Source: Ruania alkalisoli
Lineage (GTDB): Bacteria > Actinomycetota > Actinomycetes > Actinomycetales > Beutenbergiaceae
DNA length: 64,000 bases
Direction of reading: 5' to 3'
Assembly (NCBI RefSeq): GCF_014960965.1
Contig: NZ_CP063169.1
Coordinates: forward strand, 4,187,581 to 4,251,580
Part shown: positions 57,001-64,000 of the stretch, in pieces
How the letters are laid out: every line of letters starts with the position of its first letter
Numbering within the stretch: position 1 is the stretch's first letter
Notes under the pieces: model-generated
The model's database searches: none
What the model was told of the DNA's origin: nothing
Seen by the model: only the letters and a program-made list of their open reading frames with translations
Made by a program: the position numbers and the translations under genes

Positions 57001-57492
57001 GCTGGCTTCGTCGCTGCCGAGGATTGCCTCGCCGAGCAGGTTGATGTTGAGCCGGATGCCCTGGTCGGCATCGCGCAGTGTGGCGATGGCGGGCCCGAGC
57101 TTACGGTCCGTGGCATCGACGATGAGGTGCCGCACCATGCGGCGCAGCACGAACCTGGCAGCCGGGACCACGATCCCCGGGGCCACACGGCTGGCGACGC
57201 CGCCGGCCCGGATTGCCGCGCGCAGATGCCAGGGCAGCAGGCGTGGGGTGAGCGGTACGAGCCCGCGCAGGGCACGGGCGGCCACAGCGGTGTCTTCCGG
57301 GCGAATCACACTGTCGACGAACCCGAGGGTGAAGGCGAGACCATTCTCGTCGCGGAGGATGGCGGCGAGGCGCTGTGCGGCCGGATCGACCGGATGAACC
57401 TTGCTGGCTTCGAGCCACCGCCGCACCTGAGCAATGGCGTCCTGCGCCAGTGCCTCGTCGATCACCGTCGCCGGCTCCGTCGTCACGCCCAC
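54034..57492 (-). CDS. putA: Bifunctional proline dehydrogenase / glutamate-semialdehyde dehydrogenase PutA
   Basis: 1152 residues. The N-terminal FAD-dependent proline dehydrogenase barrel runs to about residue 450 (VSIKVSSTVAPHSPW, YAYLPDALSVM-type region, VRVVKGANLPMERVDAE). The aldehyde dehydrogenase domain follows from about 480, with Glu719 (LLAETSGKNALIV) and the nucleophile Cys753 (GHAGQKCSAASLV). It oxidises proline to glutamate. There is no N-terminal ribbon-helix-helix, so unlike E. coli PutA it is not an autorepressor; the divergent LysR gene is the likely regulator. The GTG start at 57492 has AAGGAGG upstream; a second GTG follows two codons later. Confidence 0.95.
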   Translation of the reverse strand: MGVTTEPATVIDEALAQDAIAQVRRWLEASKVHPVDPAAQRLAAILRDENGLAFTLGFVDSVIRPEDTAVAARALRGLVPLTPRLLPWHLRAAIRAGGVASRVAPGIVVPAARFVLRRMVRHLIVDATDRKLGPAIATLRDADQGIRLNINLLGEAILGSDEASRRVAGTARLLARDDVDYVSIKVSSTVAPHSPWSFDDAVDHAVTSLSPLFRQAKEAGGKFINLDMEEYKDLDLTEAVFTTLLDRDEFHDLEAGIVLQAYLPDALSVMIRLQEWAARRVARGGAPIKVRVVKGANLPMERVDAEAHGWPLATWGSKQESDSSYKAVLDYALRPEHIGAVRIGLAGHNLFDIALGWLLAQRRGVTDGVEFEMLLGMATAQAAAVREDVGALLLYTPVVHPREFDVAIAYLVRRLEEGASSENFMSAVFDLGTDALFEREKQRFLDSIATIPTEIPEPHRNQDRSQPDAGTRDRDIPALGFQNTPDTDPAIAANRAWGDRVRAQMQRSTLGLATVEASVIDTPAQLQEVIDGAVAASEAWRDLGADRRAEILHRAGDVLQARRADLLEVMGSECGKVLAQGDPEVSEAIDFAHYYAERGRELETVDGASFSPDRLTVVTPPWNFPVAIPAGSTLAALAAGSAVIIKPAPQARRSGAVMVEALWEAGVPREVLRHVQLSEGELGSQLIGHESVDRVILTGGYETAERFREIRPDLPLLAETSGKNALIVTPSADFDLAARDVATSAFGHAGQKCSAASLVILVGSAATSERFRRQLVDAVTSMPVGQPWDEQTQIGPIIGPAEGKLLGALTTLEPGQSWLVEPQQLDESGTLWRPGIRDGVRPGSQFHLTEYFGPVLGIMTADTLTEAIELVNRIEYGLTSGLHSLDEAEIATWMARVEAGNLYVNRGITGAIVQRQPFGGWKKASVGAGTKAGGPNYLTGFGTWTDAPVSVSGASDAISRRALDAAADLPAAERDWLAGALTTDEAAWAGEFGIVRDATGLASEQNAFRYHPEPATVRFESERYAELLRVVAAGARAGAAVIVSVVADLPRQITDYVATVAELHVEDGAAWATRARRLAETGGRIRLIGGSAAELASLTQGSPAVALYTHKVVAAGRIELLTFLKEQAVSITAHRFGTIRRYDIPAVTARSA

Positions 57493-57644
57493 CAGCCCTC
57501 CTTCGCCTGCAGACCTATTCCGCTCCGTCTGGCCCCGTGTTGTGCTCCCGATCTGTCCGTGCTCCCAGGCAGCCTTTCCTGGTCAGCTCAGGGCAACACG
57601 GGTCACCTCGATGTCGCCCCAGTGTGGTGCCCGGCTACCTGTGA

Positions 57645-57662
57645 TGAAAAGTGATACTTTCA
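57645..57662. promoter_or_regulatory. Probable LysR operator between putA and its regulator
   Basis: TGAAAAGTGATACTTTCA is an imperfect palindrome with T-N11-A spacing in the putA/LysR divergent region, 46 nt before the regulator start. Confidence 0.5.
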
Positions 57663-57707
57663 GAACAGATTCGTTCGACAGGATCGAAGATTCGGGAGTG
57701 GAACTCG

Positions 57708-58640
57708 ATGTGGGACTCCGGTCGGCTCCGGCTGCTGCGTGAGCTGCAGCTGCGCGGAACGGTCACCGCCGTAGCGCAGACGCTGAACTTCAGCGTCTCG
57801 ACGGTCTCCCACCAGCTCGCACGGCTCGAACGTGAAGTCGGCGAGAAGCTGCTGGAGCCGGATGGTCGCCGGGTACGGCTGACGGCGCAGGGCCGGGTGG
57901 TCGCCGAACACGCCGCACGGATGATGGATGCGGAGGAGGCGACCCGGGGCGCACTGGAAGCACTCGAGCCGGGGCCCGAGACCGTCCGTGTGGCGTCCCT
58001 GGAGACAGCAGCACGCGCTCTGCTGCCGCGGGCACTGGACGCCCTGGCCATCTCCCGTCCGGAACTGCGGGTGGAAGTGGCCGTGGTGCCACCGGAGGTG
58101 GGACTGTTCGAGCTGGAGGCACGCCATTTCGACCTCACGATCGCCGAGGAGTACCCCGGATCGACCCGCCAGCTGCGGCCGGGCCTGGACCGCATGACCC
58201 TGGGCCAGGACCCCGTGCGTCTGTGCGCGGCCGCGGCCACGACGGTGACCTGCCTGCAGGATATGGCCGACCACCCCTGGGTGATGGAACCGCCGGGTGC
58301 GATCGTGCGCGACTGGGGCGTCCAGCAGTGCCGGGCAGCCGGGATCGAGCCGGATGTGCGGTACGAGGCCACCGACCTGACCGTGCACATCCGGCTGATC
58401 GCCGCGGGCCACGCCGTCGGTATCCTCCCCGATCTGGTGTGGGCCGGCTACTCGGCCGAGCTGGCGCTGATCGACCTGCCCGGCACCCCCCACCGGGAGC
58501 TGTTCACCTCCGCGCGCCCGAGCTCCCGCGCCCGGCCGGCGGTGCAGGCCGTGCACGACGCACTGGCGGCGGCACTGCACTCCCCGGTGGCCCATCCCGC
58601 CTCGGTGCCCCGCCACGCGACAGGAGCAACCCCGGACTGA
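57708..58640 (+). CDS. LysR-family regulator divergent from putA
   Basis: 310 residues. LRLLRELQLRGTVTAVAQTL and STVSHQLARLEREVGEKLLE form the winged helix; the effector domain follows. I place the start at the ATG at 57708 (GGGAG upstream, family-like MWDSGRLRLL); the frame is open 19 codons further upstream, but that would cover the operator-like palindrome. The divergent arrangement with putA suggests control of proline catabolism. The effector could be proline or an intermediate. Confidence 0.9.
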   Translation: MWDSGRLRLLRELQLRGTVTAVAQTLNFSVSTVSHQLARLEREVGEKLLEPDGRRVRLTAQGRVVAEHAARMMDAEEATRGALEALEPGPETVRVASLETAARALLPRALDALAISRPELRVEVAVVPPEVGLFELEARHFDLTIAEEYPGSTRQLRPGLDRMTLGQDPVRLCAAAATTVTCLQDMADHPWVMEPPGAIVRDWGVQQCRAAGIEPDVRYEATDLTVHIRLIAAGHAVGILPDLVWAGYSAELALIDLPGTPHRELFTSARPSSRARPAVQAVHDALAAALHSPVAHPASVPRHATGATPD

Positions 58641-58725
58641 CGCGAGGTGACACACAGCACTGTGAGGGCGAGAATGGAGCCACCGCCATCGGCGACGATG
58701 CCGCGCCATTCGTCGAAAGGCCCGC

Positions 58726-59187
58726 ATGAGCACGTCACCCGCACCCCGTCACATCGCCCTCGTCGCGCACGACAGCATGAAGGTCGACCTGCTGCGCTGG
58801 GCCGAGTACAACCGCGGCACCCTCGCCGAGCACGTCCTCTACGCCACCGGCACCACGGGCACCATGCTCGAGTACGAGCTCGGCCTCCCGGTGCACCGAT
58901 TCCTCTCCGGACCCGTCGGAGGCGACCAGCAGATCGGCGCGAAGATCGCCGAGGGTCAGATCTCGATGCTCATCTTCTTCTGGGACCCGCTCGAGGCCCA
59001 GCCCCACGACCCGGACGTCAAGGCCTTGCTACGAATCGGGGCCGTGTGGAACGTGCCCATGGCGTGCAACGTGGCGTCGGCAGATCTGATGATCTCCTCG
59101 CCGCTGATGAGCAGCGGCTACGAGCACCAGCGCCCGGACCTCTCACCGCGCACCTGGGATGAGTCGTCCGGATCCCCGACGGCGTAA
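58726..59187 (+). CDS. mgsA: Methylglyoxal synthase
   Basis: 153 residues. [16 protein letters not shown] and [14 protein letters not shown] with catalytic Asp67 (Asp71 in E. coli), and [13 protein letters not shown] with His94 (His98 in E. coli) are all present. It converts dihydroxyacetone phosphate to methylglyoxal, bypassing lower glycolysis when phosphate is short or sugar influx is high, which suits a genome rich in sugar importers. GAAAGG precedes the ATG. It follows the LysR gene on the same strand by 85 nt. Confidence 0.94.
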   Translation: MSTSPAPRHIALVAHDSMKVDLLRWAEYNRGTLAEHVLYATGTTGTMLEYELGLPVHRFLSGPVGGDQQIGAKIAEGQISMLIFFWDPLEAQPHDPDVKALLRIGAVWNVPMACNVASADLMISSPLMSSGYEHQRPDLSPRTWDESSGSPTA

Positions 59188-59214
59188 CTCACGCCGACAC
59201 CCGCAACGCCCACA

Positions 59215-59268
59215 ACACCGACACAACCTCAGCACCGACCACAACCTCACCACCGACCACAACCTCAC
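59215..59268. repeat. Three tandem 18-nt repeats
   Basis: CACCGACCACAACCTCAC occurs exactly at 59233-59250 and 59251-59268; a degenerate copy lies at 59215-59232. The array starts 28 nt after the mgsA stop and runs into the long hairpin. Confidence 0.85.
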
Positions 59269-59342
59269 CGGGGGTGAAGTTGACGTCGATTATGTGCCGA
59301 TAACCGGCGTCAGGTTCACCCCCGGTGAGGTTGTGGTCGGTG
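59251..59342. repeat. Very long inverted repeat (28-bp perfect arms)
   Basis: Arms 59251-59278 and 59315-59342 are exact reverse complements. The 36-nt centre continues pairing (TGACG with CGTCA, TTAT with ATAA) with two mismatches around a GTGCCG loop, so about 45 bp could form one stem. It lies between the convergent mgsA and permease genes and may act as a bidirectional terminator or be a mobile interspersed repeat. Confidence 0.85.
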
Positions 59343-59365
59343 CAGGGGGCGACGAGAGGTACGGG

Positions 59366-59440
59366 CGCGTCCGGGTCCGGGTCCGGGTCCGCGTCCGCGT
59401 CAGGGCAGGGCAGGTCAGGTCAGGTCAGGTCAGGTCAGGG
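59366..59440. repeat. Hexamer and pentamer microsatellites
   Basis: GGGTCC-type hexamers (about three, then two GCGTCC variants, 59366-59400) are followed by AGGTC pentamers repeated about five times (59411-59436). The array abuts the stop codon of the minus-strand permease gene at 59441. Confidence 0.8.
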
Positions 59441-60337
59441 TCAGCCCTTCACGGCCCCCGCCGTCAGTCCCTGCACGATCCACTTACTGGCCAGCGCGAA
59501 CATCACCATGGTCGGCAGGATCGTCAGCACCGCGGCCGCTGACATCGACCCCCAGTCGATGTTGAACGTCGAGATGAAGCCGTTCAGCGCGGCCGGGATC
59601 GTCCGGTTCGACTCCGCGTGCATCAACACCACCGAGAGGAACAGCTCGTTCCAGGAGTTCACGAAGTTGAAGATGAATGCCGCGATGATCCCCGGCGTCA
59701 TCACCGGCACGATCACCCGGAACAACGCCCCCAGCCGGGAGCAGCCGTCGATCATCGCCGCCTCCTCCAGCGCATCGGGCACGTTCTGGAAGAACCCACG
59801 CAGCATGATGGTGGAGAACGGGATGCTGATCGCCACATAGACGAGCACCAGACCGAACTTGCGGTCCACCAGCCCGAGGTCGGACATCATCGAGTACAAC
59901 GGCCCGAGCGCGATGAACGCAGGAATCATCTGCGTGAGCAGGAAGGCGACCAGCACCGCACCCCGAGAGCGGAAGTGGAACCGCGCCAGCACATAGGCAC
60001 TCAGCAGCGCGATCAGCGTGGCAGTGGCCCCCGCCGTGGTGGCCACGATCGCCGAGTTCGCGAGGAACACCCCGAAGTTGCTCTGCTCGAACAGGCCCCG
60101 GTAGTTCTCGATCGAGAGCTCTCCCGGCCAGTACTCCAGCGGGAAACGGCTGATCGTGCCCGGCGCCTTCAACGACGTGATCGCGATCCAGTACAGCGGG
60201 AACAGGGTGATCAGCAACCAAGCACCCAGCCCGATCACCCGCAGCACGCCGCCGATGGTGACCCGGCGCGGCGCTGCCCTGGTGACCACCGGCTCGGGGG
60301 ACGTCGGCGCAGAGGTGAGGGTCGCCGTCGTACTCAT
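59441..60337 (-). CDS. Sugar ABC transporter permease, MalG type (aminotransferase locus)
   Basis: 298 residues with six membrane segments, docking loop EEAAMIDGCS and the ending VQGLTAGAVKG. The ATG at 60337 overlaps the MalF-like gene by 4 nt; the frame remains open far upstream, but that is a shadow of the neighbouring permease. Its stop is directly next to the AGGTC microsatellite, so repeat-length changes could alter the 3' end. Confidence 0.93.
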   Translation of the reverse strand: MSTTATLTSAPTSPEPVVTRAAPRRVTIGGVLRVIGLGAWLLITLFPLYWIAITSLKAPGTISRFPLEYWPGELSIENYRGLFEQSNFGVFLANSAIVATTAGATATLIALLSAYVLARFHFRSRGAVLVAFLLTQMIPAFIALGPLYSMMSDLGLVDRKFGLVLVYVAISIPFSTIMLRGFFQNVPDALEEAAMIDGCSRLGALFRVIVPVMTPGIIAAFIFNFVNSWNELFLSVVLMHAESNRTIPAALNGFISTFNIDWGSMSAAAVLTILPTMVMFALASKWIVQGLTAGAVKG

Positions 60338-61290
60338 GACTGGTCCGCCTTCCGGATCGCCATCAGGTAGAACGCGCAGAAGACCAGCAGGAATCCCACC
60401 ACGCACAGCCCGAGGGCACTGGCGAGGCCGTAGTTGCCCTGCTGGGTGAAGTTGATCATCCAGGTGGTGACGATGTGTGTCCGGTTGGCCGGCCCGCCAC
60501 CGGTCATGGCGTAGATGATGTCCGGGAAGTTGAAGATCCAGATGATCCGCAGCAGCACCGTGAGCAGCAGGGTCATCGAGATCGTCGGGATGATGATCGA
60601 GAAGAGCATTCGCACCTTCCCGGCGCCGTCGAGGCTGGCCGCCTCGATCATCTCCTCGGGCACGGACTGCAGCGCTGCGAGGATCATGATCGCGAAGAAC
60701 GTCACCCCGTACCAGATGTTCGCCACGATCACCGCGATCATCGCCAGGGTGGGATCGGCCAGCCACGGGATCGGCGCATCGATCATCCCGACCTTGCCGA
60801 GCAGATCGTTGACCACACCGAACTCGGCGTTGAACATCCACCGGAACAGCATCCCGATGAGGAACCCGGAGACGGCCCAGGGGAAGAACACCAACGCCTG
60901 GTAGACGCCGCGAAACCGGAACCGTTTGCGCAGGGCCAGCGCGAGGGCGAAGCCGATGAGTAGCTGCGGCACCAGCGAACCGACCACCCAGAGCACCGAG
61001 TTGCGCACGACGGTGGGGAACACCGGATCGCTGAGGATGGTGGCGAAGTTGTCGAACCCGATGAAGGGTGTCGAGGTCAGGTCCCACAGGTTCCAGTCGC
61101 GGAAGGCCATATTGGCCCCGCGCAGCATCGGGTAGTACGTGAACCACCCCACGAACACGATCGCCGGCGCCAGGAAGGCCAGGATCGTCAGGCCGTGACG
61201 GGCCCGGAACGCCGGTCGGCGGCGGTTGCCTGGCGCCCCGCCGCCGGCTGCGGCGGGGCGCTCGGTGGAGGTGGCGGTCACCTCAGTCAC
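60334..61290 (-). CDS. Sugar ABC transporter permease, MalF type (aminotransferase locus)
   Basis: 318 residues with a basic, Pro/Gly-rich N-terminal tail, six membrane segments and the docking loop IEAASLDGAG. It overlaps both neighbours by 4 nt. It forms the channel of a CUT1-type importer that, like the other three here, lacks its own ATPase. Confidence 0.93.
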   Translation of the reverse strand: MTEVTATSTERPAAAGGGAPGNRRRPAFRARHGLTILAFLAPAIVFVGWFTYYPMLRGANMAFRDWNLWDLTSTPFIGFDNFATILSDPVFPTVVRNSVLWVVGSLVPQLLIGFALALALRKRFRFRGVYQALVFFPWAVSGFLIGMLFRWMFNAEFGVVNDLLGKVGMIDAPIPWLADPTLAMIAVIVANIWYGVTFFAIMILAALQSVPEEMIEAASLDGAGKVRMLFSIIIPTISMTLLLTVLLRIIWIFNFPDIIYAMTGGGPANRTHIVTTWMINFTQQGNYGLASALGLCVVGFLLVFCAFYLMAIRKADQS

Positions 61291-62594
61291 TCCGCGGCGT
61301 ACTTCTCGGTCCAGAACTCATCCCACGAGGTGAGCAGTTCCTCGTGCGTCATCTCGCCGAGGAGCACACTCTGGATCTCCTGGTCGGACTTCTGGATCCA
61401 CTCGGTCCACCAGCTCACGTCCCGCGGCTGGGTGACGTTGACATAGGTGTCCGGGTTCTCGGTCATGGTCACGTAGCTCGTCCACGGACCCTCGGAGTAG
61501 AACGGGTCGTCCGAGGCCGAGGCGATCGGCGGCACAAGGCTGTTGGCCTGGGCGAACTCCGTTCCCGGCCCTTCGGAGGCGAGGAACTGCACCAGCGCCA
61601 CCGCCTCCTCGTGGTGCTCGCTGAACTCCGTCACGCCCCATCCGGCCACTGCCAACGGCTGCGCGGCACGGCCCGTGGGCCCCACCAGCAGCGGTGCGGT
61701 GCCCCACTGGTCCTCGGAGAGGGTGTCCGATCCCTGGATGGTGGCGATCACCTCGGGGTCCTGCAGCAGGAACGCAGTGGAGCCGTTGTTGAAGCCCTCA
61801 ACCATCTCCGGGTAGCCCCAGGAGACTGCGGACGGCGGGGACGCCTCCTCGAAGAGCGCGAAGTACGTCTCCAGCGCATCCTGAGCCTCGGGAGCGGCGA
61901 AGATGGTGGAGCCGTCCTCCATCAGGAAGGCGTTCTCGGTGTCGAGGCCGTCGATCACATACGCCTCGATGGCGGCGACCACGTTGCTGTTCGCGTTCTG
62001 CCCGCCACGGAAGGCGTAGCCATAGGTGTTGCTGGAGGGATCCTGGATCGCGCTCGCCTGCTCGAGCAGGTCCTCCCAGCTGGACGGCGGCCCGTCGAAG
62101 CCCGCCTCGGCCACCAGGTCGGTCCGGTAGAAGAGGGAGAGGCCGTAGAAGCCGTACGGGAGGAAGTAGCTCTCGCCATCCCCCTCGGCCACGGCGCGGG
62201 CGTTGTCGGTGAGGGCGTCCCACCCGTCCCAGGACTCCAGGTCACCGCTGAGGTCGTAGAGCCAGCCGTTGTTGGCGAACGGACCGACGGTGATGTCGCG
62301 GACTTCCAGCACGTCCACACCGGAGCCGGACTGCAGCATCTGCTGGATGGTCTGGTCCGCCTGCTCGGTCGGGGGCGAGACCAGTTCGACCTCAACCCCG
62401 GGGTTCTCCGCCTCGAAATCGTCGAGCAGGCCGCGGATCAGCGTGGTGCGATCCGGGTTGGTCAGGGATTCCACCATCTGGAGGGTCACGGTGCCTTCGG
62501 AGTCTCCGGCATCACCGGAGTCACCCGAGCACGCCGCCAGGGCGATCATCGAAAGGCCAGCCGTCGCGGCGACGGCGGAACGTAGGTGTCTCAT
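61287..62594 (-). CDS. Sugar ABC transporter substrate-binding lipoprotein (aminotransferase locus)
   Basis: 435 residues. Signal peptide with lipobox IALAAC and Cys22, then a Ser/Asp/Gly-rich linker and a family-1 binding protein (LQMVESLTNPDRTTLIRGLL, ENPGVEVELVSPPTEQADQT, YFLPYGFYGLSLFYRTDLVA). The start overlaps the aminotransferase stop by 4 nt. The ligand is unknown; a sugar or amino-sugar is likely from the family. Confidence 0.93.
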   Translation of the reverse strand: MRHLRSAVAATAGLSMIALAACSGDSGDAGDSEGTVTLQMVESLTNPDRTTLIRGLLDDFEAENPGVEVELVSPPTEQADQTIQQMLQSGSGVDVLEVRDITVGPFANNGWLYDLSGDLESWDGWDALTDNARAVAEGDGESYFLPYGFYGLSLFYRTDLVAEAGFDGPPSSWEDLLEQASAIQDPSSNTYGYAFRGGQNANSNVVAAIEAYVIDGLDTENAFLMEDGSTIFAAPEAQDALETYFALFEEASPPSAVSWGYPEMVEGFNNGSTAFLLQDPEVIATIQGSDTLSEDQWGTAPLLVGPTGRAAQPLAVAGWGVTEFSEHHEEAVALVQFLASEGPGTEFAQANSLVPPIASASDDPFYSEGPWTSYVTMTENPDTYVNVTQPRDVSWWTEWIQKSDQEIQSVLLGEMTHEELLTSWDEFWTEKYAAE

Positions 62595-63889
62595 GTGTTC
62601 TCTCCTTTGAGGGGGGACGGGTAGCGAGAAGATGGTGCGTGAGGTGCGGAGCGGACCCGCCCAGGCGAGGCGGCCAGTCCGCTGGCTTCGAGCACGAGCG
62701 GGATGGCCCGCTCGATGAACTGGTGGAAGTCGGACTCCTCGGTGTACAAGTGCGCCGAGAGGCGCAGGTAGGGCCGAGAGTCGAAGGTGGTGAACGCGGC
62801 CTCCACGCCGGCGCGCTGGAACAGCACGTCACGCAGCCGGTCTGCGGCTTCGCGGCGGTCGGCGAGGGTGTCCGGTATCCGCACCAGACGCATCGACGGC
62901 ACCTGCGCGGCACTGACGACCACCGGATCGGAGTCGAGGTAGGGCGCGATGGCCTCGCCGATGATCTCGGCGCCATGGTCGACGAGCTCGGCCATCGTCT
63001 CGCGGGCCGCCGACCAGCCGTACTCGCGCTCGATCCAGGAGATCGCGTGGGGTGCGGCGAGATAGCTGGTGGCGTCGATCGTGCCCTGCGTGTCGAAGCG
63101 TGCCGGGAACGGCTCCTCGGCGGCCCAGGAGTCGATGAGGGGCCAGAGGTCGTCACGGTCGGCTGCGGTGCTCACGAGCACGGCCGCACCTCGAGGCGCG
63201 CACGGCCACTTGTGCAGGTTGCCGAACCACCAGTCCGGCTCGCCGCACTGGGCCGGGGCATCGATCAGGCCGGGTGCGTGGGCACCATCGACGAGCACAC
63301 GAACGCCGGAGCGGCGCGCCTGCGCCGTGATCTGCTCCACCGGGAAGCGACGGGCAGTGGGTGAGGTGATCTGGTCGACCACGATCAGCCGCGTCCGGTC
63401 GGTGGTGGCTGCGGCGAACTGGGTGAGCACCTCGTCATCACTGGCGAGCAGGGGGATCGCGACCGTGCGCACGCGAGCACCGAAGCGCCGGGCGAGCCGG
63501 CGAGCACCCATCGTGATGGCGCCGTACCCGTGGTCGGTTACGAGAATCTCGTCACCGGCCGCCAGCTGCAGGCTGTTGTAGATCACCGTCGCGGCGGCGG
63601 AGGCATTGGGGACGAAGACCATGTCCTCGGCGCGAGCGCCGATGAACGGTGCGATCTCCCGGCGCGCCTGGGCCACCAGTGCGGGAACCTGCGGGAACCA
63701 CCCGACCGGGTTGCGATCGGCCTGGGCCCGGAGCCCGTCCTGGTGGCGCACCACCTCGATGGGGACGGCACCGAACGAGCCATGGTTGAGGTGCACGACA
63801 TCCGGGTCAAGCGGCCAGGCGTCCCGTGCCCGGTCGTATCCGCGCAGGCTCACACCTGTCACGGCGTCCCGACCGACCGTCTGCTGCAT
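62591..63889 (-). CDS. Class V PLP aminotransferase, isopenicillin-N-epimerase-like
   Basis: 432 residues of fold-type I PLP enzymes. VVHLNHGSFGAVP is the usual N-terminal substrate loop, VFVPNASAAATVIYN the phosphate site, VLVDGAHAPGLID the Asp segment, and FGNLHKWPCAPRGAAVL carries the Schiff-base Lys. Relatives epimerise or desulfurate amino acids; the reaction here is unknown. I prefer the ATG at 63889 because GGAGAG lies 5 nt upstream; an ATG at 63913 has no ribosome-binding sequence. It leads the importer operon with 4-nt coupling, so it may act on the imported compound. Confidence 0.88.
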   Translation of the reverse strand: MQQTVGRDAVTGVSLRGYDRARDAWPLDPDVVHLNHGSFGAVPIEVVRHQDGLRAQADRNPVGWFPQVPALVAQARREIAPFIGARAEDMVFVPNASAAATVIYNSLQLAAGDEILVTDHGYGAITMGARRLARRFGARVRTVAIPLLASDDEVLTQFAAATTDRTRLIVVDQITSPTARRFPVEQITAQARRSGVRVLVDGAHAPGLIDAPAQCGEPDWWFGNLHKWPCAPRGAAVLVSTAADRDDLWPLIDSWAAEEPFPARFDTQGTIDATSYLAAPHAISWIEREYGWSAARETMAELVDHGAEIIGEAIAPYLDSDPVVVSAAQVPSMRLVRIPDTLADRREAADRLRDVLFQRAGVEAAFTTFDSRPYLRLSAHLYTEESDFHQFIERAIPLVLEASGLAASPGRVRSAPHAPSSRYPSPLKGENT

Positions 63890-63913
63890 CACGTCTCTCC
63901 ACTCTGCACCCAT

Positions 63914-63989
63914 GTTGTTCGATGACTTATCGTCATCTCGGGCTGTTGGCGCACCATGAGACCATCTTTCACGCTACTTGTCGAACAAC
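63914..63989. promoter_or_regulatory. Operator-like inverted repeats upstream of the aminotransferase operon
   Basis: GATGAC-TTATC-GTCATC (63921-63937) is a perfect palindrome with 5-nt spacer. GTTGTTCGA (63914-63922) is matched by TCGAACAAC at 63981-63989. The regulator gene would lie beyond the window. Confidence 0.45.
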
Positions 63990-64000
63990 TCGTGACGCTC

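Noticed and set aside
54844-57654. 936-codon plus-strand open frame opposite putA
   Set aside because: It is a mirror of putA, which has clear catalytic motifs; the antisense product shows only biased composition.
59215-59268. Tandem 18-nt repeats considered as a CRISPR array
   Set aside because: Copies are directly adjacent without spacers and no cas gene is present.
60338-61147. Upstream extension of the MalG-like permease at 59441
   Set aside because: Out-of-frame reading of the neighbouring MalF-like gene; the coupled ATG at 60337 fits the family.

Overview
The window is high-GC DNA with dense, often 4-nt-overlapping operons. It carries LPXTG and twin-arginine exports, an HspR-type HAIR site and a CsoR-type copper sensor. 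This suggests a polysaccharide-degrading actinobacterium of the Micrococcales; a Ruaniaceae-like origin is only a guess. No tRNA, rRNA, CRISPR, prophage or intact insertion sequence was seen. The theme is uptake and breakdown of complex carbohydrates, with four CUT1-type sugar importers (binding protein plus two permeases) and no dedicated ATPase for any of them.

Layout. (1) 1-4469: 3' part of a wall-anchored multidomain GH59-like glycosidase. (2) 4723-13233 (minus): importer, Cys-type sulfatase, GH78 alpha-L-rhamnosidase and LysR regulator in one operon, divergent from an exported alginate-lyase-fold enzyme (13705-15954). (3) 16064-20522: Ppx/GppA phosphatase, a frameshifted DUF4143 relic, a deazaflavin-dependent nitroreductase, and an operon of a DegT aminotransferase with two amidohydrolase-fold proteins, one lacking its metal ligands. 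(4) 20540-27716: a likely fructan locus, with LacI regulator and importer divergent from GH172 and GH32 enzymes; each divergent promoter has a matching LacI-type operator. (5) 27873-38217: a flavin-binding stress-type protein, then a hydantoinase/oxoprolinase A-B pair with a complete Dpp-type importer and a LysR gene. (6) 38470-47193: a CE15-type esterase and NagB, divergent from an importer and an exported PL8 lyase; the shared control region has two copies of a 19-nt LacI-type operator but no intact regulator is nearby. (7) 47341-47775: fused gene relics (GH172 tail, LacI fragment, flavoprotein tail). (8) 47862-51050: DUF2330 protein, CsoR, CopZ, Hsp20 with HAIR operator, TPR-like protein. 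(9) 51210-59187: BNR-type protein, proline permease PutP, PutA, divergent LysR, methylglyoxal synthase. (10) 59215-59440: tandem repeats and a very long hairpin. (11) 59441-63889: importer operon led by a class V aminotransferase.

How they work together. Secreted or wall-bound enzymes (GH59-like, alginate-lyase-like, PL8) would cut polymers outside. The importers bring in oligosaccharides, and cytoplasmic enzymes (GH78, GH172, GH32, CE15, NagB) finish them. Hyaluronan or chondroitin-like substrate for locus 6, fructan for locus 4 and sulfated rhamnan for locus 2 are inferences from gene content. Several convergent gene ends are separated by long, near-perfect hairpins without T-tracts.
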